Positions 7,826 through 15,269 of a stretch of DNA of 40,280 nucleotides are shown here, piece by piece. The stretch covers positions 1 to 40,280 of the forward strand of contig CAZHMN010000018.1 of the NCBI GenBank assembly GCA_964533705.1, read 5' to 3'. The notes beneath the pieces are model-generated. The model searched no databases. It saw only the letters and a list, made by a program, of their open reading frames with translations, and was not told the origin of the DNA. The DNA is from CAZHMN01 sp964533705 (GTDB lineage Bacteria; Electryoneota; B3-LCP). The position numbers were made by a program, and so were the translations under genes. How positions within the stretch are numbered: the stretch's first letter is position 1; every line of letters begins with the position of its first letter.

Positions 7826-8589
7826 ATAATTCAGCAGAAAAAACGGCCGTCGTCATTCTGGCCGCGGGGCGAGGCACCCGCATGAAATCCGATCTCGCCA
7901 AAGTGCTCCATCCCATATGGGGTCGGGCCATGATCCATTTCGTCGTGGAAACGGCTCTGAGTATTGAAGCCGATCCGGTTGTCGTTATCGTCGGGCATCA
8001 GAAAGAACGCGTAATCGAGGAACTCGAAGGTCTGCCCGTGCGCTTTGCGGTTCAGGAGCCGCAATTGGGAACGGGTCATGCCGTCTTGTGCGCTCTACCT
8101 GAGATGGAAGAAGTTAAAGGGCGCGTATTGATTTTATCGGGCGATGTCCCCCTAATCAGATCGGAAACCCTGAAGGGGATGATCGAGCATCATTCGCGTG
8201 ACAGAGCTGCGGCAACGGTTCTGACCGCCAGAACTGATAATCCCTCGGGTTACGGCCGGATTCTGCGGCAGCCCTCCGGCCATCTGGATGCCATCACCGA
8301 AGAGCGGGACGCCGATGATTCCATTCGCAAAATCAACGAAATCAACAGCGGTATCTACATTTTCGAATTGGACGATCTCCGCAGAGTTCTCCCGCGCATC
8401 AACGATGATAACGATCAGAAAGAGTACTACCTGACCGATGCGGTGCGCCTGTTAGCGGACGAAGGCAAGATTGTAGCAGCCCACGAGGGGGACTTCCGGG
8501 AGGTGATGGGCGTCAATACCGTCCGGGAACTTCAAGAAGCCGGTGAATTGCTTGCAAAAAGGGAACTATCCAATCGGGGCAGTGTTTAA
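7822..8589 (+). CDS. glmU: GlmU-type UDP-GlcNAc pyrophosphorylase, nucleotidyltransferase domain only
   Basis: The protein matches the N-terminal uridyltransferase domain of GlmU, which converts GlcNAc-1-P and UTP to UDP-GlcNAc for peptidoglycan and lipid A. Signatures: LAAGRGTRMKS with the downstream Lys in AKVLHP, QEPQLGTGHAV, SGDVPLI and EINSGIY. It stops at 255 residues, whereas bifunctional GlmU is about 450 and carries a left-handed beta-helix acetyltransferase. No hexapeptide repeats follow in any frame before 8699, so this is not a simple frameshift. Acetylation of GlcN-1-P must be done by another protein, or the enzyme has a different sugar substrate. It is coupled to panC by an ATGA overlap. 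Confidence 0.85.
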   Translation: MNNSAEKTAVVILAAGRGTRMKSDLAKVLHPIWGRAMIHFVVETALSIEADPVVVIVGHQKERVIEELEGLPVRFAVQEPQLGTGHAVLCALPEMEEVKGRVLILSGDVPLIRSETLKGMIEHHSRDRAAATVLTARTDNPSGYGRILRQPSGHLDAITEERDADDSIRKINEINSGIYIFELDDLRRVLPRINDDNDQKEYYLTDAVRLLADEGKIVAAHEGDFREVMGVNTVRELQEAGELLAKRELSNRGSV

Positions 8590-8640
8590 ATTTTAGGAGG
8601 AGAATCCGACTCTTTGATACGATAAAAGATTCGGAAAGGC

Positions 8641-8669
8641 TTGACTTTATGCATCAATATTGCTATACT
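8641..8669 (+). promoter_or_regulatory. Predicted strong sigma70-type promoter with extended -10
   Basis: TTGACT at 8641-8646 and TATACT at 8664-8669 are separated by 17 bases, with a TG one base before the -10 (extended -10). The ATG at 8699 is 30 bases from the -10. This is the best promoter match in the window. Confidence 0.75.
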
Positions 8670-8698
8670 TCAAAATATAATCAGTGAGGGGATGGAAG

Positions 8699-9238
8699 AT
8701 GAACCGGCGTAGCATACCCATATTTATCGCATTAGGGTTGATTATACCGCTGTTGGCCTGGTCGCAGTCGGATGATACCTCCGTCTCGAGTAAGTTCAGC
8801 GAGTATCTTCGATCCGGGACTAATACAGGACTGGGTATTCAATCTTTCGGTTTGTTGGACCCCAGCCGGATGACTTTTTCCACGTCTTATTCCATGAGCT
8901 ATTTCTCCTCAGGAGGCGAAGGCGTCATGCGTAACCTGTTCATGGAGACCATCGGCTACCGCCTTTCCGATCCCGTTTCTCTGACGTTCAATTTAGGGTA
9001 CCTCCACCAGCCGTATTCGAGTTACGGCCCTGATGGCGTATTCCAGGAAGGTTCATTCGTCGGCGGTGCGGCCTTAACCTGGCGTCCCGCCAAGAACATG
9101 TTCCTGCGCCTGGAAGTGGCGAATTACGGGGCACCGTATGGATATAATTATTATCCTTACGGGATGATGGGTCCCTCTTATTCGCCAATTATTCCTTCTC
9201 CACAGCCGATTCCGGAATCCAGCCAGTCAGGTGAATGA
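8699..9238 (+). CDS. Small secreted, probably outer-membrane beta-barrel protein of unknown function
   Basis: I do not recognise this 179-residue protein. It has a signal peptide (residues 1 to about 22, hydrophobic IFIALGLIIPLLAW then SQS). The mature part alternates polar and hydrophobic residues in strand-like segments (MTFSTSYSMSYFSS, SLTFNLGYLHQPY, MFLRLEVANYG), suggesting a small barrel or surface protein. The C-terminus is rich in Tyr, Gly, Pro and Ser. ATG 8699 is chosen over GTG 8684 because GAGGGG sits about 8 bases before it and the signal peptide then starts properly. It is the first gene behind a strong promoter and ends before a possible terminator. Confidence 0.7.
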   Translation: MNRRSIPIFIALGLIIPLLAWSQSDDTSVSSKFSEYLRSGTNTGLGIQSFGLLDPSRMTFSTSYSMSYFSSGGEGVMRNLFMETIGYRLSDPVSLTFNLGYLHQPYSSYGPDGVFQEGSFVGGAALTWRPAKNMFLRLEVANYGAPYGYNYYPYGMMGPSYSPIIPSPQPIPESSQSGE

Positions 9239-9296
9239 ATTGGCGGATGGGTACATTTCTCTTGCAAGCATTGTTCATAATAACACAACACTCTGG

Positions 9297-9323
9297 CGCC
9301 GCGCTGCCGTCTCGCGGCGTTTT
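9297..9323 (+). terminator. Possible intrinsic terminator after the small barrel gene
   Basis: A 7-bp GC stem CGCCGCG/CGCGGCG (9297-9303 with 9313-9319) and a 9-base loop are followed by only four Ts. It sits 15 bases before the next start codon, so it could instead shape the leader of that gene. Confidence 0.4.
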
Positions 9324-9337
9324 CGTTGAGCATAGCT

Positions 9338-9934
9338 ATGAAAAAACGCCCTCTCAGTCGTACCCGTAGCAGTGATCGCTTGACCGGCGGAAGTGCCTCA
9401 CCCTGGATAATCTTCCTCCTGACGTTGCTGGTCGTCATCACCGCCCTTGATCTCTATTTGGATCACTTCTCAGCCGACAGAGAAGCGCAGCCGGAAGAGA
9501 GTCAATCAATGAAAGAGGAAACGACGCAGGAACAACAAGCATCGGTTATTGCTGTTGAACCGGAACCCGAGCCTTCGAAGCCACCGGCGGAGGAGCGGGC
9601 TGTCACCGAATCGGTGAAGCCTGCTTCGCCGTCTGAGATCAAAGTCCAGGTTTTGAATGGCTGCGGCGTTCGCGGCATCGCGGCGAAATTTCGTGGTATT
9701 TTGCGCGACCGAGGATTTGACGTCATGAGCTACGGGAATGCCGGCCGGCAGGATTATCCCAAATCTCGAATTATTGTTCGCTCCGCAGGGTCATTCGGCG
9801 AAGGAGCAGCCCAGGTTCTCGCCGAATCGCTGGGGATTGCATCGGAACACATATTAATAGAGCCGGATCCCTCGCTGGTTGATATTGACGTCACCCTGAT
9901 CCTGGGTTTGGATTATAAGCAGTTGAAACAATAA
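9338..9934 (+). CDS. Membrane-anchored LytR_C domain protein
   Basis: This 198-residue protein has a short basic N-terminus, one membrane segment (about residues 22-42) and an acidic, Glu/Pro-rich linker. The C-terminal domain (about 104-195) resembles LytR_C, the tail domain of many LytR-CpsA-Psr proteins: VQVLNGCGVRGIAAKF, SRIIVRSAG and a closing VDVTLILGLDY-type strand (here DIDVTLILGLDY). The LCP catalytic domain that attaches wall polymers is absent, so its job is unknown; it is probably periplasmic. ATG 9338 is preferred to an upstream TTG at 9326. It is directly followed by rsfS, an association also common where LCP genes sit beside rsfS. Confidence 0.75.
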   Translation: MKKRPLSRTRSSDRLTGGSASPWIIFLLTLLVVITALDLYLDHFSADREAQPEESQSMKEETTQEQQASVIAVEPEPEPSKPPAEERAVTESVKPASPSEIKVQVLNGCGVRGIAAKFRGILRDRGFDVMSYGNAGRQDYPKSRIIVRSAGSFGEGAAQVLAESLGIASEHILIEPDPSLVDIDVTLILGLDYKQLKQ

Positions 9935-9949
9935 TAGGGAGAGAGCCTT

Positions 9950-10342
9950 ACGCCGAGAAAGAAGAAGACTAAAGACGCCGAGAGCCAGGATCTGGCGCTG
10001 CAGATAGCCAGGCTGGCTTGGGATAAGAAAGCGGAAGATATCACAGTCCTCGACGTCGCTGAATTGACCCAGTTTACCGATTATTTTGTCATTCTCACCG
10101 GGCAGATTGACCAACATTTAAAAGCCATTGCAGATCATATTGTAGATACGCTGAAAAGCAGAAGTATCCGGCCGCATCACTTAGAGGGTGAAGATCATCT
10201 CAACTGGATACTCATTGATTACGTGAATGTTATCGTTCATATCTTTTTGCCGGAGGCGAGGCAGTTTTACGATCTCGAAGCATTATGGGGGGAAGCGGAG
10301 GAATTGCCGTTGCCGTTTCTCAAAGAAGAGCAGGAAACATAA
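9950..10342 (+). CDS. rsfS: Ribosomal silencing factor RsfS (Iojap family), apparent ACG start
   Basis: RsfS binds ribosomal protein uL14 and blocks subunit joining when nutrients run low. The family core runs ALQIARLAWDKKAEDITVLD, TDYFVILTG, LEGEDHLNWILIDYVNVIVHIF and FYDLEALWG. The frame has no ATG, GTG or TTG before the TTG at 10064, which would remove the conserved N-terminal helix and first strand. The frame is open from 9938. AGGGAG at 9936-9941 lies 8 bases before an ACG at 9950, giving 130 residues, so I use ACG as the most likely start. A CTG at 9992 is an alternative, and a base error turning ATG into ACG is also possible. Family is certain; the start is not. Confidence 0.85.
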   Translation, partial: TPRKKKTKDAESQDLALQIARLAWDKKAEDITVLDVAELTQFTDYFVILTGQIDQHLKAIADHIVDTLKSRSIRPHHLEGEDHLNWILIDYVNVIVHIFLPEARQFYDLEALWGEAEELPLPFLKEEQET

Positions 10343-10420
10343 TATTGGGGGGCGAAAAATCCTTCCGTAGATTCCACAAAGAATGACTCACCTGATCAAT
10401 CAGAAGCCAGTAATCCAGCG

Positions 10421-12052
10421 ATGAATCTAAGCCACAAACTCCGCGAACTGATTCGCCAATGTCTGTCCGATTTAAAGTACCCGGATGTACCGGTTGTTTT
10501 GGAAGTACCCCCGGATACTAAGAATCTCGGTGACCGTTCGACGACGGTGGCATTGGCCCTGGCGAAGAAGCTAAAACAGCCTCCCTGGGAAATCGCCGAG
10601 GCTATTTCGAAGGCTTTTGAGGCGCGGGAAAAGCACCTCGTCAAGTGGGTGCGAACGGTTCGTCCGGGTTATCTCAATTTCAGATGGTCGGATGAGGCTT
10701 TGCGGGGTCTTCTTCAGGGCATTTTAAACCTGGAATCCGATTACGGACAATCCGATATCGGCACAGGGGAGAGGCGCCTGTTTGAGTTCGTTTCCGCCAA
10801 TCCCACCGGGCCGATGAACGTCGTCAGCGCTCGAGCCGCCGCGCTGGGGGATTCTCTGGTCAGGTTGCAGCGCAAGATCGGTTTTGACGTGGACAGTGAG
10901 TTTTACGTCAATGACTCGGGACGGCAAATCCGGCTGCTGGGGGAATCGGTGCGGGCGCGCATCACTGAAATCAAAGGTGAGGCTGCGGAAATCCCTGAAG
11001 ACGGGTATCACGGAGCTTACGTTAGAGACATTGCTCTGGCGGCGGTAGATGGGTATTCTGGAGACCTTTCAACCGCATCGCCAGAGGAATTGGGGCGGTG
11101 GGCTGCGGAACGCATCGTCGCGGGGCAGCGCCGCACTCTGGAAAACTACGGCGTTGAATTCAACCGCTGGTTTTTTGAGAGCGAGTTATATGAAGATCAG
11201 CGCCATCTGAAAGCACTTGAAAGGCTGGATAAAGCAGGATATATATACGAGAAAGACGGTGCTAAGTACTTTCGCAGCACCGCCTTCGGCGATGATGAAG
11301 ATCGAGTCGTCGTCACCTCGGACGGACGCCCCACTTACTTTCTGCCCGACATTGCCTATCACCTCGATAAGGCGCAGCGGGAATATAAAAAAGCCGTAGA
11401 CTTATTAGGCCCGGATCATCACGGTCATGCCAAGAGAATGCAGGCCGCCATGCAAGCTCTGGGACTGCCGCAGGAATTCCTGGAAATTATTATCGTTCAG
11501 CAGGTCAATTTACTGCGCGGTGGCCAGCCGGTCAAGATGTCCAAGCGCACCGGTGAGATCATTACCATGGACGAGTTGCTGGAGGAAGTCGGCCCTGACG
11601 CGGCCAAACAGATTTTTCTCTCGCGCCGCTATTCATCGCATTTGGATTTTGATATCGAAATGGCCAAGGATCGTTCGGAAAAAAGCCCCGTTTTTTACGT
11701 GCAATACGCCCATGCCCGCATCTGTTCGATCTTTCGGAAAGCAGGCCGATACGATAGCGCAAGCCCTGACGATCTGAAGATGCTGAGGGCTCCGGAGGAA
11801 CGCAATTTATTAAGCAGCCTGTCCCTGTTTCCTGATATCATCGAGGGAGCGGCGTTGCAGCTTGCGCCGCACCGATTGAACGCCTATTTGGGCGATCTGG
11901 CCACCGTTTTTCATTCGTTTTATCATGAGTGCCGAGTTTTATCGGAAGACGCCGAATTGACGCGGGCTCGTCTGGCTCTCTGCCGGGCCGTTCAAATTGT
12001 GCTGAAAGAAGGTCTGCGTTTGCTGGGCATGTCCGCCCCTGAATCCATGTAG
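10421..12052 (+). CDS. argS: Arginyl-tRNA synthetase ArgS with altered HIGH motif
   Basis: ArgS charges tRNA-Arg. The 543-residue protein has the N-terminal additional domain, a class I Rossmann core, and the C-terminal DALR anticodon-binding domain (near FHSFYHECRVL). SANPTGP and FYVNDSGRQI are typical. KMSKR is intact at residues 372-376, and DHHGHAKRM is present. In the usual enzyme SANPTGP is followed by HVGH; here residues 133-136 read NVVS within PMNVVSARAAALGD. All flanking positions are conserved, so this looks like a lineage variant and not decay. The ATG at 10421 gives a normal N-terminus but has no clear Shine-Dalgarno. Confidence 0.93.
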   Translation: MNLSHKLRELIRQCLSDLKYPDVPVVLEVPPDTKNLGDRSTTVALALAKKLKQPPWEIAEAISKAFEAREKHLVKWVRTVRPGYLNFRWSDEALRGLLQGILNLESDYGQSDIGTGERRLFEFVSANPTGPMNVVSARAAALGDSLVRLQRKIGFDVDSEFYVNDSGRQIRLLGESVRARITEIKGEAAEIPEDGYHGAYVRDIALAAVDGYSGDLSTASPEELGRWAAERIVAGQRRTLENYGVEFNRWFFESELYEDQRHLKALERLDKAGYIYEKDGAKYFRSTAFGDDEDRVVVTSDGRPTYFLPDIAYHLDKAQREYKKAVDLLGPDHHGHAKRMQAAMQALGLPQEFLEIIIVQQVNLLRGGQPVKMSKRTGEIITMDELLEEVGPDAAKQIFLSRRYSSHLDFDIEMAKDRSEKSPVFYVQYAHARICSIFRKAGRYDSASPDDLKMLRAPEERNLLSSLSLFPDIIEGAALQLAPHRLNAYLGDLATVFHSFYHECRVLSEDAELTRARLALCRAVQIVLKEGLRLLGMSAPESM

Positions 12053-12060
12053 GAGGTTTA

Positions 12061-12963
12061 ATGAGTGTACTGGTGGTTGGATCCGCAGCGCTGGATTCCG
12101 TCAAAACTCCGTACGGCGAAGTCATCGATGCAGTCGGCGGATCAGCATTCTATTTCGCCGCCGCGGCGAGCTACTTTGCACCGGTTAAAATCGTCGCGAT
12201 CGTTGGCGAAGATTTTCCCCTGGAGAAGATCAATTTCCTGAAAATGAGGAACGCAGATTTCAGCGGTCTGGAAATCGCACCCGGCGATACCTTCCGCTGG
12301 GGAGGGATCTATCACCAGGACATGAATCAGCGGGATACGAGCTTTACCCATCTGAACGTTTTTGAAAAGTTCTCGCCCAAACTGCCCCCGGAGTATCGGA
12401 AGACCCCCTATGTTTTTCTCGCCAACATCCACCCATCGCTGCAAATGGAGGTATTGGATCAAGTTGAGAATCCCCGGCTGGTGATGCTGGATACCATGAA
12501 TCTGTGGATTGATACCGATCTCGCAGGTCTCAAGGAGGTGATGGCCAGAACCGATGCCGTCATCTTAAATGACCAGGAAGCACGCCAGATCACTGGTGAA
12601 CCGAATTTGATCAAGGCCGCCCGTGACGTGATTCAACTGGGGCCCAGGACCGTTATCATTAAAAAAGGCGAACACGGGGCTTTTATCATTTCAGAAAACG
12701 ATTTCTTCGCGCTGCCGGCTTATCCTCTCGAAAGCCTTTATGACCCCACTGGCGCGGGAGATTCTTTCGCTGGGGGGCTGATCGGTTTTCTGGCCAAGCA
12801 TGATGATCTGTCGCCGGCGACGTTTCGCAAAGCTCTGGTCTTCGGAACAGTGATGGCATCGTTTGCAGTCGAAGAATTTTCAGTGGATCGTCTGCGGAAA
12901 CTGTCGGAAGATGAAATTCAGTCTCGGTACCAAAAACTGATTGCAATTACGAGATTTGAATGA
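12061..12963 (+). CDS. PfkB-family carbohydrate/nucleoside kinase
   Basis: The 300-residue protein has the ribokinase fold. VVGSAALDSV and the substrate-binding GGSAFYFAAAASYF lie at the N-terminus. The C-terminal PfkB signature DPTGAGDSFAGG carries the catalytic base D234. ILNDQEARQITGE and VIIKKGEHG are standard family strands. The phosphate acceptor cannot be told from sequence; ribose, adenosine or a sugar phosphate are all possible. A strong AGGAGG lies just before the ATG at 12061, nine bases after argS, so it is probably the last gene of that unit. A hairpin terminator follows. Confidence 0.9.
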   Translation: MSVLVVGSAALDSVKTPYGEVIDAVGGSAFYFAAAASYFAPVKIVAIVGEDFPLEKINFLKMRNADFSGLEIAPGDTFRWGGIYHQDMNQRDTSFTHLNVFEKFSPKLPPEYRKTPYVFLANIHPSLQMEVLDQVENPRLVMLDTMNLWIDTDLAGLKEVMARTDAVILNDQEARQITGEPNLIKAARDVIQLGPRTVIIKKGEHGAFIISENDFFALPAYPLESLYDPTGAGDSFAGGLIGFLAKHDDLSPATFRKALVFGTVMASFAVEEFSVDRLRKLSEDEIQSRYQKLIAITRFE

Positions 12964-12968
12964 AGGGG

Positions 12969-13005
12969 AAATCGGATGAGAACTCACACTGTTTCATCCG
13001 ATTTT
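12969..13005 (+). terminator. Predicted intrinsic terminator after the PfkB kinase
   Basis: An 11-bp stem AAATCGGATGA/TCATCCGATTT (12969-12979 with 12994-13004) with a 14-base loop. The U tract is short (TTTT), since the last Ts belong to the stem, so strength is uncertain. Confidence 0.5.
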
Positions 13006-13037
13006 GACTTGACTTCAAGTCAAAAATAAATTACATT
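13004..13037 (+). promoter_or_regulatory. Predicted promoter overlapped by a 20-base palindrome, upstream of mtnA
   Basis: TTGACTTGA (13004-13012) and TCAAGTCAA (13015-13023) form a perfect 9-bp inverted repeat with a 2-base centre. The left arm contains TTGACT (13004-13009), 17 bases before TAAATT (13027-13032). A second TTGACT (13009-13014) is 17 bases before TACATT (13032-13037). The dyad covers the -35 and the front of the spacer, where a repressor or MerR-like regulator would bind. No regulator gene is nearby. Confidence 0.5.
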
Positions 13038-13115
13038 GCTTTTTTAGATTTTTGATGGAATTTTGGAACTTCCATACTGCCGCGTGTCCATTTAAAAACG
13101 ACAGAACGACGCCTG

Positions 13116-14156
13116 ATGCACGTAAAGACTATCGAGTGGTTGGCGGACGAAAAGAAGGTCCGCCTGATCGAGCAGACGAAACTACCCCAAAAGGTCGAAT
13201 ATATCACGACGGATGATTATCACGTCATCTGCGACGCCATCAAGAGGCTGGCGGTGCGCGGTGCACCGGCTATCGGCGTCGCCGGTGCGTACGGGGTGGC
13301 GATCGGAGCTTTGTCCTTGGATGGTGATGATTACGGTGCGTTCCTCAGGGATTTGCGCGAGATTATGGATGAGCTCAGAGCCACTCGGCCGACTGCGGTG
13401 AATTTGTTCTGGGCCATCGAACGCATGGAGAACGTTTTAAATGGACATCAGGACGTCGAAACAGCCCGACAGGCCTTGATTGATGAGGCCGTTCGGATTC
13501 ACGATGAAGACCGGATAATGTGCCGCCGTATCGGCGAGCATGGCGCTGAACTGCTTTCTGACGGTATGACGGTTCTGACCCACTGCAATGCCGGTTCTCT
13601 GGCTACGGGTGGTATGGGAACGGCGCTGGCCCCGATCTATGTCGCTCACGAAAAGGGGAAAAGGATCAAAGTTTTCGCTGATGAAACCCGGCCGCTGTTG
13701 CAGGGTGCCCGGTTGACGTCCTGGGAATTGCAGGAGAACGGCCTGGACGTCACATTGATCTGCGATAACACCGCCGCGGTGGTGATGCGCAAAGGCTGGG
13801 TGGATGCTGTGATCGTCGGATCCGATCGGATCGCCTGCAACGGCGATGTCGCCAACAAAATTGGAACCTATACTGTGGCACTGTTGGCGAAGCATCACGG
13901 CGTTCCTTTCTACGTGGCTGCGCCGACTTCCACAGTTGATCCATCAATAGCTTCGGGTGATTTGATTCCCATCGAGGAGCGCGGGGGCGAGGAAGTCGCC
14001 GGATTTAACGGACAGCGCACCGCTCCCGAGGGTGTCAAGACCTATAATCCTGCGTTTGACGTCTCACCTCATGAGATGGTTACGGCGATCATTACCGAGC
14101 AGGGGATCCACCGCCCACCGTACGATTTTTCATTTTTGAATTCGAATAATTTATAG
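13116..14156 (+). CDS. mtnA: S-methyl-5-thioribose-1-phosphate isomerase MtnA (or related ribose-1-P isomerase)
   Basis: MtnA isomerises 5-methylthioribose-1-phosphate to methylthioribulose-1-phosphate in methionine salvage. RGAPAIGVAGAYG, THCNAGSLATGGMGTAL with catalytic C157, ADETRPLLQGARL, and VGSDRIACNGDVANKIGTY with D237 are all present. Length (346) is standard. The ATG at 13116 follows a 79-base leader that begins after a palindromic promoter region. No other methionine-salvage gene is in the window; the enzyme may serve a methylthioadenosine shunt instead, which sequence alone cannot decide. Confidence 0.94.
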   Translation: MHVKTIEWLADEKKVRLIEQTKLPQKVEYITTDDYHVICDAIKRLAVRGAPAIGVAGAYGVAIGALSLDGDDYGAFLRDLREIMDELRATRPTAVNLFWAIERMENVLNGHQDVETARQALIDEAVRIHDEDRIMCRRIGEHGAELLSDGMTVLTHCNAGSLATGGMGTALAPIYVAHEKGKRIKVFADETRPLLQGARLTSWELQENGLDVTLICDNTAAVVMRKGWVDAVIVGSDRIACNGDVANKIGTYTVALLAKHHGVPFYVAAPTSTVDPSIASGDLIPIEERGGEEVAGFNGQRTAPEGVKTYNPAFDVSPHEMVTAIITEQGIHRPPYDFSFLNSNNL

Positions 14157-14216
14157 CGAGTCAAAGTCAATCGTAATTTCAGTCTAAAGATCAGCAAACC
14201 GAAAGGTGAAGTTTAA

Positions 14217-15266
14217 ATGAAAAACATAGTCGTAGCATTAACAATTCTCAGCCTCGGTCTTATGGTATTGACCGGCTGCCAGAGTATGTATGTAACTTCA
14301 GCTAAGGTCTATCTCCAGCAGAATGACCTCGACAACGCCACTGAACAGTTGCAGTTAGGTCTGAAGGATAATCCGAAGGACGCCGAGGCACATTTCCTTT
14401 TGGGCAAGATTTACGCTCAGAGGAAGATGTATCCGGAAATGCTTACCGAATTTGATACGGCACTCTCGCTGAACAAGAAATATGAGGGTGAGATCGAAAG
14501 CACTAAAGAGAAACATTTTCGCAACCTTTACAACAATGCCGTTGAGCAATTCAACGGTGACAAACTTGATAAAGCCGCCGAGAGTCTCAGAACCGCTCTG
14601 GTGATCGAACCGAACGACCTGGAAGGATGGGCGCTGTTAGGCAAAACCTACATACGACAGAAAAAATCCGATGACGCGCTCGCCGCCCTTGAAAAAACTG
14701 TTTCCCTTGATCCAGAATTCAAGATGATTGATGAGCGGATTCTGCTGATGGAGCTCTATTACAACAATGAGCGGTATGAAGAAGCGCTGAATTCAGCGCA
14801 GGAAATCATGCGTCACGATCCAAATAATGAAGAGGCCATAAAAGTGGCCGCCTTCTGCTGCAACGCGCTGGGGCAGACGGAAAAAGCGCTGGAATACTAT
14901 GAGAACATCTTGAAAGATCAACCTGACAATCCGGACCTGATCTTCAATCTGGGTCTTCTGTACGAAAGCATGGAACGCTATGATGATGCAATCGCTCAGT
15001 TTGAGAGGGCTCACGAATTAAATCCCGAAGATCTTGAGGCAATCCTCCACCACGCTCAACTGTGCCTGGAGAAAACCGGAGATTACTTGGGAGCCATTGA
15101 ATGCTATAAGGCTGCACTGAAGATATCTCAGGATAATCCCAGCATTCTCAATAATCTGGGTGTGGCTCAAATTCGAGCGGGGAACGAACTCGAGGATCAA
15201 TCACTGATTGATGAAGGAACGGCCACCCTCAAGAGAGCTGAGGAACTGAAAGCGAAGAATCCGTAG
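14217..15266 (+). CDS. TPR-repeat lipoprotein
   Basis: The N-terminus is a lipoprotein signal with lipobox LTGC, lipidated at C21. The rest is made of tetratricopeptide repeats from about residue 27 to the end; examples are AEAHFLLGKIYAQRKMYPEM, LEGWALLGKTYIRQKKSDDA and PDLIFNLGLLYESMERYDDA. Such proteins act as periplasmic scaffolds for protein complexes, often in outer-membrane or cell-wall assembly. AAAGGTGA supplies a ribosome site before ATG 14217. It ends four bases before uppS, so the two are likely co-transcribed. The partner is unknown. Confidence 0.85.
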   Translation: MKNIVVALTILSLGLMVLTGCQSMYVTSAKVYLQQNDLDNATEQLQLGLKDNPKDAEAHFLLGKIYAQRKMYPEMLTEFDTALSLNKKYEGEIESTKEKHFRNLYNNAVEQFNGDKLDKAAESLRTALVIEPNDLEGWALLGKTYIRQKKSDDALAALEKTVSLDPEFKMIDERILLMELYYNNERYEEALNSAQEIMRHDPNNEEAIKVAAFCCNALGQTEKALEYYENILKDQPDNPDLIFNLGLLYESMERYDDAIAQFERAHELNPEDLEAILHHAQLCLEKTGDYLGAIECYKAALKISQDNPSILNNLGVAQIRAGNELEDQSLIDEGTATLKRAEELKAKNP

Positions 15267-15269
15267 TTC

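Noticed and set aside
10383..10424. Thirteen-residue open frame ending in ATGA at the argS start, as a possible leader peptide
   Set aside because: No ribosome site and only one Arg, so an attenuation leader is not supported.
14159..14170. AGTCAAAGTCAA, resembling the reverse of the mtnA upstream TTGACTT repeats
   Set aside because: Not palindromic and on the wrong strand for a promoter of the next gene; likely chance.
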